In this document: positions 1 through 11,074 of the stretch, in pieces | Position numbering within the stretch: the first letter of the stretch is position 1 | How the letters are laid out: the number at the start of each line of letters is the position of its first letter | DNA from: Dillenia suffruticosa | Taxonomy: Eukaryota > Streptophyta > Magnoliopsida > Dilleniales > Dilleniaceae | Reading direction: 5' to 3' | Assembly (NCBI GenBank): GCA_033439265.1 | Contig: JAVTVX010000010.1 | Span: 11,206,001-11,270,000 of the forward strand | Length of the DNA stretch: 64,000 nt | Notes under the pieces: model-generated | What the model saw: only the letters and a program-made list of their open reading frames with translations | What the model was told of the DNA's origin: nothing | Database searches by the model: none | Made by a program: the position numbers and the translations under genes

Positions 1-645
1 TCAAGTGATATCTTTTCTCCCCTCTCACATAATACATTCAGATTCGAATCCTAATATATATTAAAAAAAAAGAGTATACTGGAGAAATAAGCGGGCCTAG
101 TTGGGCCGAGAATGGGCCAAGCACATTCTATTGTTTGAAACCTTGGTATGTCAGCTATCAATGCGATAAGAAATACTGGATTAACCGACGCTTCGTTAGT
201 CTAATAGGAAGGATACTATCACCCCATATTAAGAATCAAAGCTCGAGTCTTGATAGTTGAAAAAACGACGTTGGGAGAACTCCCTCCCGATTGAGACCTA
301 ACAGCAACTCAACCGAAATTAGTTGGAATAAAATTTCGGATACTTGACGATGAATCAAAAAAATACTGAATTCCATCCCCAAGGGAAGAGCCTAATAATA
401 TCATCTCTTTCAATTTCGTGATTCGAAATTCAAATTTTGATATAATAATAATAAAAAAAAGAAATACCGAACCCGACTAAACTCCAGTGGATATAACGGT
501 CGGGTGTTTCATTCGCTTAACTATAAAAGTCAGGTTCAAGCCATAAAAATGAAGAAATATGATTTGGGAGAGCTAATCCCTCTATAGAAAACCTCACAAT
601 ACTAGACTGAATTAATCAAACAAAATCCGGATACCAATTGGTTTC
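1..645. repeat. Cluster of diverged copies of a dispersed non-coding repeat
   Basis: No gene is seen here. Read on the minus strand, about 245-355 and 528-640 resemble each other and also resemble plus-strand segments near 37000-37140, 37340-37480 and 63725-63895. Shared landmarks in order are a GTATCCGA-like start, an 'actaattcgg' block, a 'tatagaggga' block, a 'ctctcaaaat' block, and an 'actcgaatcc' tail. The copies are strongly diverged and no coding capacity is visible. Most likely it is an old SINE- or LTR-derived family. That class is inference; the recurrence is seen directly. Confidence 0.55.
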
Positions 646-1910
646 AAATAACCCACTCACACCCCCAAAATAAAAAAGCAATACTGAACTCGGCCACCTG
701 ACCATGTTTCTCCGTTCAAAACAAACCAACTATAATTTTGATTAAATCAATATATATGAACTCATAAATTAAATTAAATTAAATTAAATTGCTTATGATT
801 TCAGTGTGAGGATGAGGCCAACCTCAAACAAAAAATTAACACAATAAAAAATGAATCGAGTAAAAGGATAAAATCGGTCTCTTCTCCGATCCCAATCTCT
901 AATTCGCAAAAATTAAGAACAGACTTAAATTGCAGAACAAACCCCCCGCCCCCCTTCTCTCTCTTCTCTATTGTACCCCGAGCGTGGACCCAAAAGCAAC
1001 TCTTCATTGAAAAAAGTAATTATTTTAATTTTAAAATATCAAATAAATTCTAAACTTTTAGGAAGTTAATTATATTTTATAGCTTCTGGAAGAATTGCTA
1101 TTATGTGAGTTGATGGTCACAAGTCACAGTTCTGGAGTCTCCGGTGGCCTGCCAATAATTGTTGGCTCTTTGTGAATCCCGAGCCTCCAAAATTGACAAA
1201 CTCTGACCAATAATTCTTTACATCTTTTTGTTTAATCTCTGATTTTGGCCGATACAGTATTTTTATTTTATTTTATGGAATGAGAAGATGAATTTTTATT
1301 TTATTTTATTTTATTTTATTTTATAGAAAGAGAAGAATTATAACGATTTGACTGTTCTTTGGATGGATTTAAAAATTATATATATATATATATATAATAT
1401 CAATTATTTATTTTGAAAATAAAATATAACATATAATATTTTAAAAACTTATAAATGGTTCAAAATAAAATTAGCCGAACAGACCAGATAATATAATAAA
1501 ATTAATTTTTTAAAGAGTAATTTTGTTAATTAATACTATTTGTTTTATGGAATTAGGATTGTTTTTTTTTTTTGTTAAAAAAAAAAAAAAAAACTTTAGT
1601 CAAAGGAGAACAGCAAAAGTATGCGTTGTCGAGGTTTTCAACCCGCTTGTCATTATTTAAATGCAGCGTAGCGCGCTGGCGGTCCAGATGATCAGTCGGT
1701 GGGTCCCAAACTTAACAGATAATTCAAACTTCGGGGGGAGAGAGAGGGAGAGAGAGAGCCGGTTAAAAAGGTCACAGTAGCAAAGAAACAGTGGCTAGTG
1801 GACCGGAAAACAAAGTGTATGACCGAGGAGCAAGATGTGTCTCAACTTCAAAGAAAGATACGTAAATAGCTTTGACGAATGTAATAATGCGTCCAGCTAC
1901 AATGAATTTG
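646..1910. other. AT-rich spacer and upstream region of the ADH-like gene
   Basis: No credible gene. It holds short tandem repeats: (TTAAA)n near 770-790, (TTTTA)n near 1290-1323, (TA)n near 1378-1396, and an A-run near 1576-1594. A purine tract of GAGA type lies at about 1737-1759, roughly 160 bp before the TATA box, a common position for GAGA-type promoter elements in plants. Confidence 0.6.
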
Positions 1911-1918
1911 TATAAAAG
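1911..1918 (+). promoter_or_regulatory. TATA box of the ADH-like gene
   Basis: TATAAAAG lies 79 bp before the ATG used for the ADH-like gene. This fits a transcription start near 1940 and a short leader. The tandem pseudogene copy near 5190 aligns with the leader from about 1918 onward but has no equivalent TATAAAA. Confidence 0.6.
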
Positions 1919-1996
1919 GGGGTGGAGTGGTCTCTTGCCAGATCAAAAAAACATACGCCATCTTCCAGTTTGCAGGAGATTTCATTTCTCAAAGCC

Positions 1997-4777
1997 ATGT
2001 CTCCACAAGTCATAACATGCAAAGGTATGTAACCTTTTTCTTTCTTTCAACTCTCATAAACTACTCGGAATTAAACAATCTCTCTCTCTGTATAGCTGCT
2101 GTATGTTGGGGGGCAGGGGAGCCAGCAAAGGTGGAGGAAATAGAGGTAGATCCACCAAAAGCAGGGGAAGTCAGAGTGAAGTTACTTTGTGCAAGTCTCT
2201 GTCATTCAGACATCATTTGTCGAGATGGATTCCAAATTGTTGGTGACCCCATCTTATATCTCCCAACTTCTTCATTCTCTCTCTCACAAATCACTACTAC
2301 CATGTGTCTTTATATTTATTTATCAGGCTTTGTTTGTTACAATTTGTTGAATTTATATTATATTTTCTGTTTTTCAGCCTATTTTTCCTCGAGTTCTCGG
2401 TCATGAAGGTGTTGGGTAATCTCTCTCTCTCTCTCTCTCTCTCAAATTCTAGGTCAAAATATAGAAAAAATCTTACAACTACACCTCAAGCAAGTGATGG
2501 CTTATTATGTGAGTTCACTAGACAAGCCTTTTTACAGTCCTCACAATATAGTCGAGTGGGAAACATTACAGACATCCCACTTAATTTCAAAGTGTTGAAC
2601 AGATCGAACCCCAGTTTATAAATTATTTTCCTTGTCAAGTTTCATGTGAAATCTATTAGCATGTATCGATACCCTTATGTAAAATTAATACACACACTGA
2701 TATATATGTGTGTGTGTCAATATGAATCCATGGAGGTGTTTGAATGTCCTATACTCTTTTTTACCCTTCTGTTATCCATATAGTATTTTATTTTTTTTAA
2801 AAAAATAATAATATAATAACATAAGGACATTTAAATAGTCCATTTTCCAATAAAAGATTGCTCGTTGACTTGAACAATTTGTACCCCAAAGGCACAGATG
2901 AGGATATGACCCACTTTGTTGATGACTCAATTGTGCTGATTAGTCTTGTGGAAGTATTTTTCATTTTGTGGGCCCAAATTTCATTTTCCTATCTGGTCGC
3001 CCTTTTAATGATTGTCAAATTTTGAGCAAGAATTTGATTGATCTTCAGACTCCAAATGAGTTCCAATTTGATGCGATTCATTTCTGCAGGGAGATTGAAA
3101 GCATCGGCGAAGGAGTCACGGATCTAAACGTTGGAGATGTTGTGATTCCAGCGTATTTGGGAGAATGCAAATTATGTGAAAATTGTTTATCTGGAAAGAC
3201 AAATTTATGTTTTAAGTACCCTATACCAATGAATGGTCTAATGCCGGATGGTACCTCAAGAATGAGAGCTAAAGGTCAAACATTGTACCAATTTCTTGGT
3301 TTATCGACATGGGCCGAGTATGGTGTGATCAACACCAATTATGTGGTTAAGATTGACCCAAAACTTCCTCTAGCTCACGCTAGCTTCATTTCATGCGGGT
3401 TTTCAACCGGGTTTGGAGCAACTTGGAAGGAAGCCAAGGTTGAAAAGGGCTCAAGTGTCGCTGTTTTTGGTCTTGGCACTGTTGGCTTGGGGGTATGCAC
3501 CATTTTCAAACTCTAGACTTCTTTCGAATTGAACCCTTTTTGTTTTGTTTTGTTATTTTTTTTTGGGTGAAAATTGAACTTTTGTTTTGATTCAACATTC
3601 AGGTGATAATTCATGTCCTAGACTATATGATAAAATTAGGCCATAGGCTTAGAAAAACTTGCCAAAGTGAGGAGCAAGACAAACCAAATATGGGTTGCTT
3701 TATTTTATTTTTTTACTGGACCAATTACTATCTGGGTCATACTTTGATTATTTCAGTCCGATTTATTATTAGACCCTTTTTAAAGGAAATTTTCATAATA
3801 TAGTTTTTTATATTCTAAATATTTGAAGTCGAACCGAATTTTAATTAAGGGATATAGTGTATTTGTCACTAGGCCAACCATTAGTCAGTACATGGGCTGT
3901 TTTATTTGCTAAGCTGTATTCGACTCTCTAATTCTAGACACCAGGGTGAGTGGCCTATCACTTACCTAGATTTTTCATGTGATTGACTAATGGTTTATGT
4001 GTGGTTGATTATGAGCGAATGCAGGCTGTAGAAGGAGCACGAGTAAGCGGGGCCACAAAAATTATAGGCATCGATAAAAATGGAATGAAAAAGGCAAAAG
4101 GAGAAGCATTTGGAATGACCGATTTCGTAAATCCAGAAGAGTATGACAAGCCGATTTCAGAAGTGATCAAAGACTTGACTGGAGGATTGGGTGTGGACTA
4201 TGCCTTTGAGTGCACCGGTTTTACTCCCTTGGTCAATGAAGTCTTGGAATCCACTAAAGTGGTACGCATATGCAACACAACCTGATAGAAAAAAGAAAAC
4301 TTTTTTGTACGGAAACAAAGCTGTGAAATACTTGATATCTCCAAAACAAACTAATTTACAATTTTTTGTACTCGGGCAATGGTTGAAACAGGGAAAAGGG
4401 GCAGCCTTTGTGATAGGTACCGGAAACTCAAAGACAGTGGAACTTAATTTCATTGCCCTCTTGACCGGCAGATCACTGAAGGGTTCTATATTTGGTGGAA
4501 TCAAGCCCAAAACTGACCTCGGTTTTGTAATGGATAAGTGCATGAATAAGGTGAATCCACTTGACAATTACCAATATGCTGTTGTGACTTATCAAAATGT
4601 GCCATTACTCTACAAGGTAATGCTCACCCTTCTCTTCTTCCTATTTCCATTGATCAGGAAATCAATCTGGATGAACTCTTGACGCATGAAGTTTCGCTAG
4701 AGGAAGTGAACAAGTCATTTCAGCTATTGAAGCAGCCAGATTGTGTCAAGGTCCTTATCAACATCTCAGAGGCATAA
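1997..4777 (+). CDS. Alcohol dehydrogenase-like protein, zinc-dependent (medium-chain family)
   Basis: Seven exons join in phase: 1997-2024, 2096-2238, 2378-2415, 3090-3492, 4025-4261, 4392-4550, 4658-4777 (375 aa, normal for the family). The N-terminal GroES-like catalytic domain carries the catalytic zinc ligands Cys45 (in CHSD), His66 (in GHEG) and Cys172 (in SCGFSTG). The structural zinc lobe has Cys96, Cys99, Cys102 and Cys110. A Rossmann fold follows with GLGTVGLG at about 197-204 and Asp221, which selects NAD over NADP. The family oxidises alcohols or reduces aldehydes with NAD in the cytosol. It looks like the plant 'alcohol dehydrogenase-like' subgroup rather than classical anaerobic ADH1, so the substrate is unknown. 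The start is the only ATG that splices into the GroES domain. The exon 2 donor (ATT/GTTGGT) is weak but is required by frame. AATAAA signals lie at 4801 and 4914. All key residues are intact. Confidence 0.9.
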
Positions 4778-5194
4778 TTTACTTGTACGGTTTTTGCTCA
4801 AATAAATTAGGAGAAAGAAGAGTGTTTTTCGATTTGGGTTAGCTTCTAGTTGGAGAAAGCTTCTGTTTCCTCCATTCAAGAACCCCAAACATTGGCTGTA
4901 AATGGCCAAATTAAATAAATGTTAGTACCCTCTCCCTTTTGATACACCATCTGTTACGTTATATATGTGTATCTTTGACGTTTTGAACACCAATGACATT
5001 ATTCAAATGTGGCATGAGGGCAATCTACAAGAGTAGTAGAAGGGTTCCAAACTTTATTAATAATTGAAAGAGAGAGTCAATCAAAGCTCGAAGTAGTACA
5101 GGAGCATTTTAAGTAGACTACAAAGAAGGATATATTTGACCAATCAAATAATGTGGGCTGTGCTGGCACAACACATCTGACTGCATATAGAAAA
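4778..5194. other. 3' flank of ADH-like gene / spacer to its duplicate
   Basis: The 3' untranslated region probably ends soon after the AATAAA at 4801 or 4914. No gene is seen in the rest. The duplicated block becomes recognisable at about 5195. Confidence 0.5.
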
Positions 5195-5957
5195 TGGTGG
5201 AGTGGTCTCTCCCCAGTCCCCGGTCCCACGTCCCCCGTCGCCATCCCAAACCCATCAGGCATCATACACCATCTTCCAATTTGCAGGAGATTTCCATTTC
5301 TTAAGCCATGCCTCCACAAGTCATAACATGCAAAGGTATTTAACTTTTTTCCTTTAGGTTACGCAAATTTTAACTCTCTCTCTCTCTCTATCTCTCTCTC
5401 TCGTATTTTACATGGCCACCGAGGTTAACCGGTGGTGTGTTACGTACTTCCACCAGCACTAAACAAATTTGCCCACGGTGACTCTCAAACGTTAGCCTGG
5501 TCCTACTTAACTTCTCGCATATGTCCTTCTCGATTTGTGTGTAAGATTAAGGAAATGATATTGAACGAATCGAACCCTCATGCATAAAATTATTTTCCTT
5601 GTTGAGTTTCGTGTGAAATATGATGGCACGAATTCCTATGTATAATTAATATAATTATGCCTCCACAAGCATTATCTGCTCCATATTACCTGCTCTCCTC
5701 TGTTCTTCTTTATCCACATGACATTTTGTTTTACTTTAATTGTAGTAATTTTTAATTTGAAAAATATTTAATATTAGAGAACATTTCACAAACACCTAAA
5801 ATTTTTTGAGAGTAAATTTTTATAAATAATTTAAAAAAATACAAAAGGACATGGAATAATTAATGGACCCATTTTGTTAATGGGTCAATTGGGCAGATCA
5901 TCTTCCCTTTTTTCGTCCCAATGCCAATTATAGCATGGTAAATTGAGTAGATTTGTT

Positions 5958-6795
5958 GGGTTATTTATTAAAATATTATTTTTTTTAAATAAAATTATTT
6001 AAATATCAGTTTTTTTTTATTTTTTAAAATATTAATTTTGTATTTTGTGAGTGCAAAATCATGGTTTAGATTTCTTTTTTAGAAAAAAGGAGATTTTAGA
6101 GTGTGAAACTAAATTTACACTCTCAAAATACGAATCCAGTCACTCAACAATAACCCATCTCTCTCTCTCTCTCTCTCTCACTCTGTGCCCGCTTTTAACC
6201 AACATGCATTTCCTGCACACATACACACACACACACAAGCACCGCCTGCCGTTCACCTCTCTTAGCTGTTCTCCGCACTGTTTCCTTCCCCACTCTCTCT
6301 TCGTTGCTTCTTCAACTTTTCTTCTCTCTTCACAGCACTCAAATTTCTTGTTTCCTTCCCCTCCCTTCGTTGCTTCTTCAACTTTTCTTCTTCACAGCAC
6401 TCAAATCTCTTCTTTCTTCTCTCTCTATCAGCATAACCCTAAATTTCTTTTTTTTTTTTTTGTAGTTAGCTTTTTTCCGATTCTCTCTTTCCCCGTCTGT
6501 CTGAAAAATGGCTTTTGTTTGGGAAGAAAAGCGGCAAGAACAAAATTGAGGGTAAGAAGAAGACGGAAAAGAAGACGAAGGGTTCTGAGAAGGCGAAAAT
6601 AGTTTCGCAGAGTACGAAACTCTTTTTCTTTAAAAAAAAAAAAATTAATTAATTAATTAATTTAAAATATATATATATATATATATATATAATTATGATT
6701 TCACACTCGAAATCAATAGTTTAAAAAATTAAAAAAATAATAACAGTATTTAAATAATTTTATTTAAAAAAAAACAATATTTTGATAAGTAATCA
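5958..6795. mobile_element. Non-autonomous TIR element with 9-bp TSD (Mutator-like, possible Pack-MULE)
   Basis: The ends are imperfect inverted repeats of about 105 bp (5958-6062 against 6690-6795). Both contain the block 'aaataaaattatttaaata' in opposite orientation. The element is flanked by a perfect 9-bp direct repeat AGATTTGTT (5949-5957 and 6796-6804), the TSD length typical of Mutator-like elements. No transposase is present. The interior is unlike the TIRs: CT-rich sequence with a roughly 65-bp tandem duplication (about 6281-6350 and 6351-6412), then a Lys-rich open stretch to about 6612. This arrangement, a leader-like CT tract then a start-like lysine-rich frame inside long TIRs, resembles gene-fragment capture, but the donor is not recognised. 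Confidence 0.75.
6281..6412 (+). repeat. Tandem duplication inside the Mutator-like element
   Basis: Two adjacent units share 'ttcgttgcttcttcaacttt' followed by 'cttcacagcactcaaat', differing by a few bases and a small length change. The repeat is pyrimidine-rich and resembles a duplicated gene leader. Confidence 0.8.
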
Positions 6796-7436
6796 AGATT
6801 TGTTGGCTACTTCCCATGCTTCATCTCTCTCTCTCTCTCTCCCTCGTCCCCATGCCAATTTTGGAGGTCAATTGGGCAAGTTTCTTACAATGCCAATGAT
6901 GGTATGGTAGGACACAAACTGGTGACTGGAAACTACTTAACTCTAAAATTGACAAATTCTAAGTAAGAAATCGATTATCTCTAGATTCCAAACGTATTCC
7001 AATTTGACCCAATTCATTTCTACAGAGAGACCGAGAGCGGGTCACGAATTTGAAAGTCGGAGATAATGTGACTCCAGCATATTTAGGAGAATGGAAATCA
7101 TGTGAAAATTGTACCTCTGGGAAAACAAATTTGTGTTTCTAGTATCCTGTATTAGCTAATGGTCTAATGCCTGCTGGTACCACAAGAATGAGCGTCAAAA
7201 TGTCAAATATTATACCAATGTCTTAGTTGCCTGGCATGGGCCGAGTATGGTATGATAGACTCCAACTATGCGATTAAGGTCAACCCGATATGTCTGGAAC
7301 TAGTTTCTGGTTTTCCTCATCAAGATGGAAAAAAGATACCATCACTTCCGAAACCATATAAAAGAAGAAAAACAGAACACTAATCAAACTGATTCTTGTG
7401 AAAGACAAATGGAGAACAAAGAAGTAGACAAGTAAA

Positions 7437-7650
7437 CGGGCCGGTTTGGGCCCAAAAATCGGCCCGGGTAAAGCCCGGACCCGGAACCGGCATGCTACAG
7501 TAACCGGCCCGACCCGAAACGTTTACTGTAGCGGCCGGGCTGGTTCCAAAAAAATTTTGAAACATGAACCGGCCCGGAACCCGCACGGAACCGGCTGGAA
7601 CAGCCGGTTCAGGCCCGGAACCGGCCCAGCCCGGCCGGTTCAGGTTCAAA
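7437..7650. repeat. Left GC-rich subterminal repeat array of the hAT element
   Basis: Multiple overlapping copies of AACCGGCCCGGAACC-like words, many self-complementary (GGCCCGGGT, CCGGCCCGG, CCGGCCGG). They contrast sharply with the AT-rich interior. In hAT elements such subterminal repeats bind transposase; that role is inferred here. Confidence 0.8.
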
Positions 7651-7758
7651 TTTTCCCTTTTTTTTGAATTTTGAAATTTTTCCAATTTTACCCCTCCCAA
7701 CAGCTATAAAACGGCTACTTTTGAGGTTATTTTGGTCCATAGGATCAAAATATTTTCC

Positions 7759-7766
7759 TATAAATA
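7759..7766 (+). promoter_or_regulatory. TATA box of the hAT transposase
   Basis: TATAAATA sits inside the left end of the element, about 600 bp before the transposase ATG. No other good TATA match with a suitable leader was seen before the frame. Confidence 0.4.
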
Positions 7767-7800
7767 CCTTATACCCCATTTCCAAAATCTCCACAACAAA

Positions 7801-8121
7801 AATCTCTCTCTCTCTCTTTCTCTCTTTCTCTCTTTCTCTCTCACATCTACATTCTCTCAATACATTCTCTCAATTTTCATTAATTTTCCATTATTATTTC
7901 CTTTCTATTACCATCTTTTATATCATTTCCATCATTTTCTACACAGTTTCCAATTTTCCATTTTCATTTTCTCCATTATCTACATTTCCACCATTATCTA
8001 CATTTCCACCAATTTCTACACCATTTCTATTACCTTATACCACATTACCTACACCATTTTTTATACCATTTCCATCAATTTCTACACCATTTCATTACCT
8101 TATACCCCATTATCTACATTG
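7801..8121 (+). repeat. Pyrimidine-rich leader with degenerate minisatellite
   Basis: A CT tract (about 7802-7843) is followed by irregular repeats of 'tctacaccatttc' and 'atctacatttccacc' words to about 8120. The open frames here are by-products of the repeat. It probably forms the untranslated leader of the transposase transcript. Confidence 0.65.
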
Positions 8122-8371
8122 ATCAAGATTTGACAAGATTTCAAGGTTGGGAGCTCATTCAAGATTTTACGAAAAACAACTGCGATATTCGTCAAATCGA
8201 TACATTTAATTTTTTTGCATATTTATTTTTTTGCATTTGCATTACATTTGCGTTACCTTTTTAAAAAATTTAAATTTTAAAATTTTTTAAAAAAATTTAA
8301 TTTTAAATTTCCTTTAAAAAATTTTATCGTATATATTATTTTAAAAATTTTAATCTTAATTTTTTTATAAA

Positions 8372-10420
8372 ATGGCCGAAACACACTCTTCACAATCTTC
8401 TCAACAATCTTCTCTTCCTCCATTTTTTGAAATTCCGGATCATATAGATATTGAAACTTTTTTGGAAAAAACTGAATCTAGTAACACTGAATTTAACACA
8501 ACACAAACTAAAAAAGATAATTTTAATATATGGATATTTTTTGAAAGGAAAAATGATGAACAAAAAGCAATTTGTAAAATTTGTCATCAAAAATATAAAT
8601 TTTTAAAAGGTTGGGGGATAGGCACACTTAAGAAACACTTAGTTAATAATCATCCAGATAAATTACCACAAACAAAACAAACACAAATTTCTACAAGGGG
8701 AGGTAATATAACTGGTACATTTAAATATAATTCGGATAAAGAAAAAATTGGACAAATAGAATGGTTAGCAAGAAAAGAATTACCACTTAGCATAGTTGCA
8801 TGTCCTGTATTTGAAGAATATGTACAAAAATATTTACAACCCGGTTATACAAAAAGTAGTAAAAAATCTGGTAGGAGGAGATCATTAGATAGATATCAGG
8901 AATTAAAAAATGGTATACTTACACAATTTATGACTAGTCAATGTAAATTTTCATTAACTTCGGATAGTTGGAAAAGTGAGCATAAAAAAGAATATTATAT
9001 TATAGTAACATGTCATTGGATAAATAATTCATGGTCTTTAGAAAAAAGAATTTTAGCTTTTCAACGTTGGGAATTTCCACATTCCGGTACACATATAGCT
9101 AGAATAATTTCAAATGTTGTTTATGATTATAGAATAAGTGATAGAATTTTTTCTATTTCCTTTGATAATGTTTCAGCTAATACTACTGCAGTTAATAGTT
9201 TAAAAAATTCTTTAAAAACAATTTTAAATGGAACTTTTTTTCATATTAGATGTGCATGTCATATAATTAATTTATGTGTTAAGGATGGTTTAGCAATGAG
9301 AGAACTATTTTTACAACCTATTCGCGATTTAATTCATCAAATAAGAAATTCTTCTGTAAAAACTCAAGAAATAAGACAATTATGTATTTTACATAACAAA
9401 AAATATAAAAAATTTAAAATAGAATGTGACACTAGGTGGAATTCAACATATGACATGTTATAAGGTGTTCTTCCTTTTCAAAATATTTTAATTGAATTTG
9501 CAAATTCAAATTACAAATATGGTTTTATTGATAATAACGCTTTTGAATTTGCGTCTACACTTACAAAATTATTGGAAATTTTTTATTTATGTACAAATTT
9601 ATTTTCTGGATATTATTATCCAACTACTCATTTAATATTACCAAATCTTTGTAAAATTATTTATGTATTTAATGAATTTGAAAATGAAGAAAGATTTGGT
9701 GAAATTATTTTTTCAATGAAAACAAAATTTTTAAAATATTATGAAGAAATTCCAATTTTATATTTAGTTGCAAGTGCATTAGATCCACGTGTTAAGGTTG
9801 AAGGTGCTAAAATGTTAATAGATTATTTTGCACAAGCTTTTCCATAAGAAATGTCTATTAACCCACATTTTTTAAAACAACAAATATCAGATACTTTACA
9901 ATCAATATTTGAATTATATGAAAAGGAAATTAATAATTTAAATACTAATAATGTAGCTAGTAGTAGTAGTAGTAATAGTATTCAATCATCTTCATTTTCA
10001 TTTAATCCCTTACACATGTTAGGAAAAAAACAAAGAACTTCTTCATCATCATTTAATGAATTACTTTTATATAAACAAACACCTAGATTAGAAGGTTTTG
10101 ATGATATAGATTTATATGATATATTAGGTTGGTGGAAAAATAATGCATCGTATTATCCAATTTTGACCCAAGTGGCTAAAGATGTACTAACCCCTCCGGT
10201 ATCAACAGTACCATCCGAAAGTGCTTTTAGTGCAGGTGGTCGAGTGTTAACCGAAAAACGTACAAATTTAGCGGACGACACTTTAGAAGCTTTAATATGC
10301 ATTAAAGATTGGAAGGATGCAGAAAAAAGAATGCAAGGAATCATCAAAGCCTCGGAAGATGAAGAAGAAGAAGAAGAAGAAGAAGAAGAAGAAGAAGAAG
10401 AAGAAGAAGAAGAATATTAA
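8372..10420 (+). pseudogene. hAT transposase (BED finger, hAT C-terminal dimerisation domain), two in-frame stops
   Basis: One continuous frame of 683 codons is interrupted only by TAA at codon 364 (9461-9463) and codon 492 (9845-9847). An N-terminal BED zinc finger has Cys68, Cys71, His89 and His94. Two aspartates expected of the RNase H-like catalytic core are visible: Asp198 in TSDSW and Asp265 in SFDNVSAN. A conserved RCACHIINLCVKDGL block follows at about 293-307. The hAT C-terminal (dimerisation) region lies at about codons 580-647, with LGWWKNN, VPSESAFSAGG and TLEALICIKDW. The end is a poly-Glu run from a GAA repeat. It would cut and paste the element, but as read it yields only a 363-aa N-terminal fragment with the finger and part of the core. 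There is no frameshift, so inactivation looks recent. Confidence 0.93.
10361..10414 (+). repeat. (GAA)n microsatellite in the transposase C-terminus
   Basis: Eighteen consecutive GAA units encode a run of glutamates just before the last tyrosine and stop codon of the transposase frame. Confidence 0.9.
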
Positions 10421-10721
10421 TATTTTTCTTTTGTTTAAAAGTCATTTTAAATAGAAAAAAAAAATCAAAGTGATGTAAAAATCAAAATAATGTAACAAAA
10501 AAATAGTGGATTTTAAAATCCAAGTGATGAGCTTGGTAGTGGACGTACACCGAATTCGGTGGAACCACTCTAAAAATTTTGTGTCTCTAATTTTTAATCA
10601 AAAGTGAACTAAAAAAAAAAAACAAAGTTAAAAAAAATGGAGTTATAAAATTAAAATGGAATTAAAAAATAGAGTTACAAAAAAAATTTAGAAAAATGCA
10701 ATAGAGAAGAAAAAAAAAATG

Positions 10722-10817
10722 GGCCGAACCGGCGCCGGCCCGGCCTGGAGTGGCCTAGGAACCGCTGCCGGCCCGGCCCGCAGTTCCTCGAACCGAACTT
10801 GAACCGGCCCGGCTCGG
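10722..10817. repeat. Right GC-rich subterminal repeat array of the hAT element
   Basis: It contains GGCCGAACCGG, GCCGGCCCGGCC and AACCGGCCCGGCTCGG-like words. It is the counterpart, in inverted sense, of the array at 7437-7650, and ends directly at the right TIR. Confidence 0.8.
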
Positions 10818-10836
10818 TTACTTGTCTACAAAGAAG

Positions 10837-11074
10837 TGGTTATAAACACCAAGATTAGTAAATTTCAAAAAATCAAACTGCAAAATGGAAATTGTAATCA
10901 AAATTGTCATAACTACATAGAAGAGTAATGCAAAAAGTTGAAAGCTCAAGCACAATTTACATGTATGATGTGAATCCTCATGTCAGCGCGTATAGAATTA
11001 TCTGCTTTGATTTTCAAAATTCGGTCAAGCTGGAAATTTTCCACAAACCCAATAAAAAACTACAGAAGCAAGTC
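10837..11074. other. 3' flank of the envelope-protein gene
   Basis: AT-rich sequence between the hAT insertion and the stop codon of the minus-strand gene. It probably carries that gene's 3' untranslated region. If so, the transposon landed roughly 240 bp past the stop. No separate gene is seen. Confidence 0.45.

Larger units (their letters stand above)
5195..7285 (+). pseudogene. Decayed tandem copy of the ADH-like gene
   Basis: About 5195-5307 matches the leader of the intact gene, and 5308-5335 matches its 28-bp first exon with one amino-acid change (MPPQVITCK against MSPQVITCK) and the same donor position. Intron sequence is still alignable near 5560-5640. Exons 2 and 3 are missing. A relic of exon 4 lies at about 7026-7285. 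It has a deletion near its start, a TAG stop after 'NLCF', and a change of the first structural zinc cysteine to Trp (GEW for GEC). Alignment stops before the Rossmann domain, so exons 5-7 are absent. A Mutator-like element (5958-6795) sits in what was the intron. The copy cannot encode an enzyme. Confidence 0.88.
7425..10828 (+). mobile_element. hAT-family DNA transposon, near full length
   Basis: Termini are TAGACAAGTAA at 7425-7435 and its exact reverse complement at 10818-10828. They are flanked by a perfect 8-bp direct repeat CAAAGAAG (7417-7424 and 10829-10836), the TSD length of hAT elements. The element is 3404 bp. Just inside each end is a block dense in CCGG/GGCCCGG motifs (about 7437-7650 and 10722-10817), plausible transposase binding sites. 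A TATAAATA at 7759-7766 precedes a pyrimidine-rich leader and then the transposase frame (8372-10420). The perfect TSD and TIRs suggest a fairly recent insertion, yet the transposase has two stops, so this copy is non-autonomous now. It lies between the ADH pseudogene and the 3' end of the envelope-protein gene. Confidence 0.95.

Noticed and set aside
6051..6602. 183-codon open frame
   Set aside because: Lies across TIR and interior of the Mutator-like element; mostly Ser/Leu/Phe from CT repeats with no domain.
7664..8133. Two overlapping open frames (133 and 152 codons)
   Set aside because: Low-complexity products of the pyrimidine-rich leader of the hAT element.
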